Source: Limnobaculum eriocheiris
Lineage (GTDB): Bacteria; Pseudomonadota; Gammaproteobacteria; Enterobacterales; Enterobacteriaceae
Length of the DNA: 64,000 nt
Direction of reading: 5' to 3'
NCBI RefSeq assembly: GCF_021010575.1
Contig: NZ_JAJNAG010000002.1
Span: 162,650-226,649 of the forward strand
How positions within the stretch are numbered: position 1 is the first letter of the stretch; each line of letters opens with the position of its first letter. Positions 59,590 through 64,000 of the stretch are shown here, piece by piece. The notes below the pieces were generated by a model. It did not search any database and had not been told where the DNA came from. It saw nothing but the letters and a program-made list of their open reading frames with translations. The position numbers and the translations under genes are program-made.

Positions 59590-59737
59590 CCGGGGTTTAT
59601 AGCCACCGTGCCGCTGACAAACCAGTATCACTATGATACAGTCCACGCGAGCTGGACAGGGGAGCCGAAAGGCTCGCCGGGTTTAATAGGTGCCTGGTCT
59701 GCTAACCCTGTTCAGCTCATCGTTAATTGTTTAGCAG
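59590..59737 (+). ncRNA. candidate C4-like structured leader / antisense RNA
   Basis: Upstream of the antirepressor is a 269-base gap with strong pairing: a 13-base complement (59649-59661 with 59706-59718, one wobble) that encloses a GAGCC-GAAA-GGCTC tetraloop hairpin (59662-59675); GTATCA/TGATAC (59625-59639); and CTGCTAA/TTAGCAG (59699-59705 with 59731-59737). In phages P1, P7 and P22 a C4 antisense RNA from the ant leader represses ant. Similar use here is inference from arrangement and folding. Confidence 0.5.
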
Positions 59738-59777
59738 CGATTGCGATGATTAATAAATCCTATTGCAGGAGGTCATT

Positions 59778-60350
59778 ATGACCAATAGTGATGTTATTCA
59801 ATTCCACTTCGAAAATACCCCTATTCGCGTGACATACATCGACGGCAAGCCTTGGCTGGTCGCGAATGATGTATGCAAAGCGCTTCGTCTGAACGATACG
59901 ATTAAGACCACAGCCAGAGTTGATGATGATGAAAGACGCCAGCGTTTACTGGCTACAACATCCGGCATACAGAGCATGAATATCGTGTCAGTATCCGGCG
60001 TTTACACTATGGTTCTGCGGTGTCGTGATGTACTCAAAACCGGATCGTTGGAACACAGGTTTAAACGCTGGTTTACTAATGAGTTGATACCGAAGTTGAC
60101 CCATAGTGAACAGGCCGTTTATACGCCGGTTGATACAGTATCAACAGAGCGCGTTGATAGTTCGTTTAATGTCCCTTTGCCAGCGTGTCAGATATTGCTG
60201 ACGGTCGATAAGCATGGCGTTACCAGTTCCAGAGTGCTGAAGAAGAATGAACTTGTCGGTTCTCTGGATACGTTTTTCCATCTGACCAAGAAAGCAGGGT
60301 ACATCGTTACCAGCCGTGAAGATGTGGCCAAGATACTGGGCAGTCTTTGA
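59778..60350 (+). CDS. antirepressor (BRO-N domain protein)
   Basis: The 190-residue protein has a BRO-N domain: NTPIRVTYIDGKPWLVANDV and VSVSGVYTMVLRCRDVLK, with RFKRWFTNELIPKL closing it. A C-terminal half carries TVDKHGVTSSRVLKKNEL. ATG 59778 follows AGGAGG ideally. These proteins commonly inactivate repressors; since the resident repressor lacks a cleavage domain, this is the likely inducer (inference). Confidence 0.78.
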   Translation: MTNSDVIQFHFENTPIRVTYIDGKPWLVANDVCKALRLNDTIKTTARVDDDERRQRLLATTSGIQSMNIVSVSGVYTMVLRCRDVLKTGSLEHRFKRWFTNELIPKLTHSEQAVYTPVDTVSTERVDSSFNVPLPACQILLTVDKHGVTSSRVLKKNELVGSLDTFFHLTKKAGYIVTSREDVAKILGSL

Positions 60351-60371
60351 CAGGCTATTTGGGGAATTAAA

Positions 60372-60602
60372 ATGATAAACAACTATAAATATACAGTGGT
60401 TGATAAGCTTGGTTATGTTGATATTGCTGATAACGTGACAGATGCTTTCGCGTTCGTGAGTTTGTGCGTTACTGAGAATGGTGATGCGATCACAGAGCAT
60501 TCATTATGTGAGGCGTTCAAAGGAACGTGTTCTGTAATGGTCTATTTCAAACACAACCTTAAATCGTGGGCGTACAGAGTGCAGCGCCATATCAAACCTT
60601 AG
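60372..60602 (+). CDS. hypothetical protein
   Basis: The 76-residue protein is unrecognised (MINNYKYTVVDKLGYVDIAD at the start). It has a GGGGA ribosome site and follows the antirepressor by 21 bases; it is followed by a terminator. Confidence 0.6.
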   Translation: MINNYKYTVVDKLGYVDIADNVTDAFAFVSLCVTENGDAITEHSLCEAFKGTCSVMVYFKHNLKSWAYRVQRHIKP

Positions 60603-60622
60603 TGTCATGAAGTAGATTGCGG

Positions 60623-60656
60623 GGCGCACCGCCAAGCAGGTAGTGCGCCTTTTTTA
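60623..60656 (+). terminator. rho-independent terminator ending the antirepressor unit
   Basis: GGCGCAC and GTGCGCC form a 7-bp stem followed by T7. It stands between the rightward unit and the convergent lipoprotein gene. Confidence 0.85.
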
Positions 60657-60950
60657 TTAGTTTTTGATATCAGTTGCAGCTTTGATTATGTCATCCGCAG
60701 TCTTTCCGTTGATGGCATCCATAGCCGCTTTTTCGCTCTTTTCTCCGCCTCCAGCTTTAACTGATGCATCCCAAACGATGGCCATAATAGCTTTTTCGAA
60801 AGCCTCCTTTTTCTCCGGAGTGAGTGAGGCACTAACTTTTTGCACAGAAGTAGTATATGACTCTGGAGTAGAGGTATCGATTTTTGGTGAACTGTCTCCG
60901 CATGCTGCCAGGGCAAATACTGCAGCACAGACCAATAAAAATTTTCTCAT
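60657..60950 (-). CDS. small lipoprotein (DUF6694-like), prophage moron
   Basis: The 97-residue protein begins MRKFLLVCAAVFALAAC, a lipoprotein signal with lipobox, then an Ala/Lys-rich domain (LTPEKKEAFEKAIMAIVWDA). ATG 60950 follows AAGGG. It is convergent to the early block and sits next to attR, the classic place for lysogenic conversion genes. Function unknown; a cell-envelope effect is likely. Confidence 0.75.
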   Translation of the reverse strand: MRKFLLVCAAVFALAACGDSSPKIDTSTPESYTTSVQKVSASLTPEKKEAFEKAIMAIVWDASVKAGGGEKSEKAAMDAINGKTADDIIKAATDIKN

Positions 60951-61106
60951 CTTCTTTTCCCTTGCCAATAATAAAAATGGATCCTGATGTTATCAGAAGG
61001 GTATAAAAAAATTGAAGTTTAATTATCACGTTTATATATCAAGTTTATTCATAGGTTTAATTTTATATATTCGGATGGCTTGGGTAGGTATGCAGAACTG
61101 ACAGAA

Positions 61107-61144
61107 CATGTTAGGAACATCTTAGGAAAGGGTGATTTTAGGAA
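61107..61144. promoter_or_regulatory. candidate integrase arm-type sites at the right end
   Basis: CATGTTAGGAA (61107-61117) is followed immediately by CATCTTAGGAA (61118-61128), then TTTTAGGAA (61136-61144). The first is identical to the left-end 11-mer at 17349-17359. Confidence 0.6.
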
Positions 61145-61210
61145 GAAAAGGGGTATTGAAGAGGATGGCGTGAATAGTGGGTAAATGTTTGATTTATCTA
61201 TTGTAAGAAG

Positions 61211-61272
61211 ATGGTGCCCGGGGCGAGACTTGAACTCGCACGGCGTTGCCGCCGAGGGATTTTAAATCCCTT
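61211..61272. repeat. attR: 62-bp repeat within tRNA-Leu
   Basis: This repeat is identical to attL (17189-17250). It covers the 3' 61 bases of tRNA-Leu, so integration restored the tRNA. Confidence 0.95.
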
Positions 61273-61298
61273 GTGTCTACCGATTCCACCACCCGGGC
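61212..61298 (-). tRNA. tRNA-Leu(TAA)
   Basis: The 87-base gene reads GCCCGGGTGGTGGAATCGG from its 5' end (61298) and has anticodon TAA, a long variable arm and encoded CCA. Stems of acceptor (GCCCGGG/CCCGGGC) and T arm pair fully. It is the prophage attachment site. Confidence 0.97.
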
Positions 61299-61366
61299 CA
61301 CGCTGGAAGTTTATATAAAAAAAGCGCTCTGAGCGCCATTTCATACTACTACAAACTATCCATAAT

Positions 61367-61442
61367 TGGTGGGTCGTGCAGGATTCGAACCTGCGACCAA
61401 TTGATTAAAAGTCAACTGCTCTACCGACTGAGCTAACGACCC
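61367..61442 (-). tRNA. tRNA-Lys(TTT)
   Basis: A 76-base gene with acceptor GGGTCGT/ACGACCC, anticodon TTT and encoded CCA. It is cotranscribed with the three tRNA-Val genes. Confidence 0.97.
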
Positions 61443-61448
61443 AATTAA

Positions 61449-61524
61449 TGGTGGGTGATGACGGGCTCGAACCGCCGACCCCCTCCGTGTAAAGGAGGTG
61501 CTCTACCAACTGAGCTAATCACCC
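61449..61524 (-). tRNA. tRNA-Val(TAC), copy 1
   Basis: A 76-base gene with acceptor GGGTGAT/ATCACCC, anticodon TAC and encoded CCA. It is identical to the two next copies. Confidence 0.97.
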
Positions 61525-61575
61525 GAGACTACATACTGCTATCTTACTGCGTTTTTGCTACACCACATTAAAGAA

Positions 61576-61651
61576 TGGTGGGTGATGACGGGCTCGAACC
61601 GCCGACCCCCTCCGTGTAAAGGAGGTGCTCTACCAACTGAGCTAATCACCC
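61576..61651 (-). tRNA. tRNA-Val(TAC), copy 2
   Basis: Identical 76-base gene, 127 bases from the first; the spacers are similar, showing a tandem duplication of gene plus spacer. Confidence 0.97.
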
Positions 61652-61701
61652 AAAACTACATGCAGTTATTTTACATCGTTTTTACTACGCAACACAAAGA
61701 A

Positions 61702-61777
61702 TGGTGGGTGATGACGGGCTCGAACCGCCGACCCCCTCCGTGTAAAGGAGGTGCTCTACCAACTGAGCTAATCACCC
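61702..61777 (-). tRNA. tRNA-Val(TAC), copy 3
   Basis: Identical third copy, nearest the promoter of the tRNA operon. Confidence 0.97.
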
Positions 61778-61794
61778 TTCTCGTGTGGAGGTGC

Positions 61795-61822
61795 ATTATA
61801 GGGAACCGTCCAACTGAGTCAA
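61795..61822 (-). promoter_or_regulatory. tRNA operon promoter
   Basis: TTGACT (61822-61817) and TATAAT (61800-61795) are separated by 16 bases, an almost ideal sigma-70 promoter pointing to the tRNA-Val genes. A GC-rich discriminator GCACC follows the -10. Confidence 0.85.
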
Positions 61823-61916
61823 TGATTTTTTGAATGAAACTGACTGTTCGTCGTAATTTTAGACAGTATAGTAAATACTTTTTAAATTTATCTCTGTTTT
61901 CAGTGTGCCTTGAACA

Positions 61917-61944
61917 TTGAGGATTCAGCATGGAATGATAGAAT
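61917..61944 (+). promoter_or_regulatory. candidate gltX promoter
   Basis: TTGAGG (61917-61922) and TAGAAT (61939-61944) with a 16-base spacer lie about 70 bases before gltX. Confidence 0.4.
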
Positions 61945-62017
61945 GTGCCCACTATTGCGAAGGACATATATTAAATTGATCTTTGCTGATTAAATCTTGT
62001 AACAAGGCTAACGCTCA

Positions 62018-63439
62018 ATGTCCATGAAAATAAAAACACGTTTTGCTCCAAGTCCAACCGGCGATTTGCACGTTGGTGGTGCCCGTACAGCGCTTTATTC
62101 CTGGCTGTTCTCTCGTCATTTGGATGGTGAGTTTGTTCTACGAATTGAAGATACCGATCTGGAACGTTCAACCCAGAAAGCGATAGATGCGATTATGGAT
62201 GGCATGAACTGGTTAGGTATTGACTGGGATGAAGGCCCTTATTTTCAAACCAAGCGTTTTGATCGCTACAATGCCGTTATCGATGAAATGTTGACGGCGG
62301 GCACTGCATATAAATGTTATTGCTCTAAAGAACGTCTGGAAGCATTGCGAGAAGAACAAATGGCTCGTGGTGAAAAAGCGCGTTATGACGGTCATTGTCG
62401 TCACGATCAATGTAATCATGCGGATAATGAGCCTCATGTGGTGCGTTTCCTGAACCCACAGGAAGGATCGGTTATTTTTGATGACAAAATCCGTGGCCCG
62501 ATTGAAATCAGCAATCAGGAACTGGATGATTTAATTATCCGTCGTACCGATGGTGCTCCGACCTATAACTTTTGTGTCGTGGTTGACGATTGGGATATGG
62601 AAATCACCCATGTGATCCGTGGGGAAGACCATATTAATAATACGCCTCGCCAAATTAATATTCTAAAAGCGCTGGGTGCACCTATTCCTGAATATGCCCA
62701 CGTTTCAATGATTCTGGGTGATGATGGGCAAAAGCTGTCTAAGCGAAATGGCGCCGCCAGTGTAATGCAATATCGTGATGCGGGTTATTTACCTGAGGCG
62801 TTGCTGAATTATCTGGTTCGCCTGGGGTGGTCTCATGGCGATCAGGAGATTTTTAGCGTTGATGAAATGAAACAGCTATTTACTCTGGACGCCGTTAGCA
62901 AATCAGCCAGCGCATTCAATACTGAAAAATTACAATGGCTAAATCATCACTATATTAATCATTTGCCTCCAGAGTATGTGGCGGTTCATTTATCATGGCA
63001 TATCCATGAGCAAGGTTTTAATACTCAAAATGGCCCGCAGTTAGTAGAAATCGTGCAATTGTTAGGTGAACGTTGTAAGACTTTGAAAGAGATGGCGGAA
63101 TCTTGTCGCTATTTCTATGAAGAGTTTGATGAGTTTGATGCCGATGCCGCGAAGAAACATCTGCGTCCTGTAGCCAAAGAGCCTCTGGAACTGGTTAGAG
63201 CGAAGTTAAGTGCGATTAGTGACTGGAGTGTTGAAAATGTGCATCAGGCGATTGAGGGCACAGCTACAGAACTGGAAGTAGGTATGGGTAAAGTAGGGAT
63301 GCCGTTGCGTGTGGCGGTAACCGGATGCGGTCAGTCACCAGCTGTTGATGCAACTGTTCATGCCGTGGGTAAATCTCGTAGTTTGGCTCGTATCGATCGT
63401 GCACTGGCATTTATTGTTGAGCGTGAATCACAACAATAA
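62018..63439 (+). CDS. gltX: glutamyl-tRNA synthetase
   Basis: The enzyme charges tRNA-Glu. HIGH-type motif [17 protein letters not shown] begins the protein, and KLSKRNG is the KMSKS equivalent. Zinc-finger cysteines (CYCSKE, HCRHDQC) are present. The 473-residue frame begins ATG 62018 with AAGG ten bases upstream; ATG 62024 would give the 471-residue length of other enteric GltX. It is divergent from the tRNA array, as in related genomes. Confidence 0.97.
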   Translation: MSMKIKTRFAPSPTGDLHVGGARTALYSWLFSRHLDGEFVLRIEDTDLERSTQKAIDAIMDGMNWLGIDWDEGPYFQTKRFDRYNAVIDEMLTAGTAYKCYCSKERLEALREEQMARGEKARYDGHCRHDQCNHADNEPHVVRFLNPQEGSVIFDDKIRGPIEISNQELDDLIIRRTDGAPTYNFCVVVDDWDMEITHVIRGEDHINNTPRQINILKALGAPIPEYAHVSMILGDDGQKLSKRNGAASVMQYRDAGYLPEALLNYLVRLGWSHGDQEIFSVDEMKQLFTLDAVSKSASAFNTEKLQWLNHHYINHLPPEYVAVHLSWHIHEQGFNTQNGPQLVEIVQLLGERCKTLKEMAESCRYFYEEFDEFDADAAKKHLRPVAKEPLELVRAKLSAISDWSVENVHQAIEGTATELEVGMGKVGMPLRVAVTGCGQSPAVDATVHAVGKSRSLARIDRALAFIVERESQQ

Positions 63440-63480
63440 TAAACCTAATGGCATAAAGGTTATTAGATGAACAATGAAAG

Positions 63481-63507
63481 TCGGACTGTAAAAAGTCCGA
63501 TTTTTTT
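63481..63507 (+). terminator. gltX terminator
   Basis: TCGGACT and AGTCCGA form a 7-bp stem followed by T7. Confidence 0.85.
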
Positions 63508-63579
63508 GTGTTTTTCTGTCTATAAATTCACAGCGTTGCTCTCTTTTTCAGCATTCAGATTAATTCTGCAAATTAGCCG

Positions 63580-63609
63580 TTGACAGACCTCCCTGATGTT
63601 TCATATTAT
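63580..63609 (+). promoter_or_regulatory. tRNA-Ala promoter
   Basis: TTGACA (63580-63585) and TATTAT (63604-63609) with an 18-base spacer, then a GC-rich discriminator, lie about 50 bases before the tRNA. Confidence 0.7.
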
Positions 63610-63657
63610 GCGCCCGTCCTGATGATGTTGTTACCAGACACGCATCATATGATATTT

Positions 63658-63733
<76 letters not shown>

Positions 63734-63760
63734 AATTCTAGCAGTAAATCAGTACATTAT

Positions 63761-63785
63761 AGGCACTTGGCAGAGTGCCTTTTTT
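63761..63785 (+). terminator. tRNA-Ala terminator
   Basis: AGGCACT and AGTGCCT form a stem followed by T5. Confidence 0.8.
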
Positions 63786-63952
63786 ATTGCATAAATTTCT
63801 GTGTCAATTTTGTGTCAGAACTTGCGTTGTCGGCGATAGAGTGCAAGTGACTGATTGATAAGTGAGCATACTTTGTAAGTATCCCATCAAAACGACCCAT
63901 TCACTTTTAGAGATCTTCTGACATACTGATTATGTCCCCTGAGGAGATCACC

Positions 63953-64000
63953 ATGCGTAAAATCCGATTCACAGAGCACCAGATAATCGCCGTCCTTAAA
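63953..64000 (+). CDS. IS3-family transposase OrfA, partial at window edge
   Basis: Only 16 codons are visible: MRKIRFTEHQIIAVLK. This start is typical of OrfA of IS3-family elements of the IS407/IS51 type, with a GAGGAG ribosome site just before. The element's left terminal repeat is somewhere in 63786-63952 but I cannot fix it without the other end. The reading frame is open at the edge. Confidence 0.75.
   Translation, partial: MRKIRFTEHQIIAVLK

Noticed and set aside
61555-61967. Open frames on both strands across the tRNA-Val copies (for example one with GSNRRPPPCKGGALPTE)
   Set aside because: These are antisense readings of tRNA genes, a well-known annotation artefact.

Overview
The window is a chromosomal segment of a member of the order Enterobacterales, carrying one complete-looking prophage. 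The host markers are cysZ, zipA, ligA, a ypeB-like gene, gltX, a tRNA-Leu/tRNA-Lys/three tRNA-Val array and tRNA-Ala, in an arrangement like the ligA-gltX neighbourhood of enteric bacteria. I cannot name the genus from what I can read here.

Region 1 (1-12,809) is a very AT-rich O-antigen (or related Wzx/Wzy-type polysaccharide) locus, all on the + strand. It opens with a JUMPstart/ops element and wzz. It continues with rmlC, a short sugar dehydratase/reductase gene, wzx flippase, four probable glycosyltransferases, wzy polymerase, a hexapeptide acyltransferase, and manC-manB for GDP-mannose. No initiating transferase and no rmlA, rmlB or rmlD lie in the window, so initiation and the dTDP-sugar precursor probably come from elsewhere, perhaps the enterobacterial common antigen pathway. 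The locus abuts cysZ.

Region 2 (12,830-17,130) is conserved chromosome: cysZ on the - strand, then zipA, ligA and ypeB on the + strand, with clear terminators.

Region 3 (17,189-61,272) is a roughly 44-kb contractile-tailed prophage integrated in tRNA-Leu(TAA). It is bounded by perfect 62-bp direct repeats. The leftward (-) late block runs from lysis genes (holin, SAR endolysin, Rz/Rz1) through a DNA-modification-like group and terminase, portal, capsid, neck, sheath and tube genes to tape measure, baseplate and two related tail fibres. The tail assembly chaperone carries a -1 frameshift site. The rightward (+) early block starts at a short repressor/Cro switch and encodes a replication pair, a PP-loop sulfotransferase/reductase-like protein with a methyltransferase, a Q-type antiterminator, a second repressor-operator-bearing promoter, a leucine-rich-repeat protein, RecE/RecT, and integrase. 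An antirepressor follows behind a structured leader RNA. A lipoprotein moron sits next to attR. The repressor lacks a self-cleavage domain and an antirepressor is present, so induction probably works through antirepression rather than RecA-stimulated cleavage (inference).

Region 4 (61,211-64,000) holds the restored tRNA-Leu, tRNA-Lys, three tandem tRNA-Val, divergent gltX, tRNA-Ala, and the first 16 codons of an IS3-family transposase cut by the window end.

The best candidates for new biology are: the frameshifted chaperone; the repeated operator with two matching promoters; the C4-like leader RNA upstream of the antirepressor; the mirrored iteron clusters in the replication gene; the Mom-like two-domain modification gene with its neighbours; and an unusual excess of GGTACC (and other palindromes) across the prophage.
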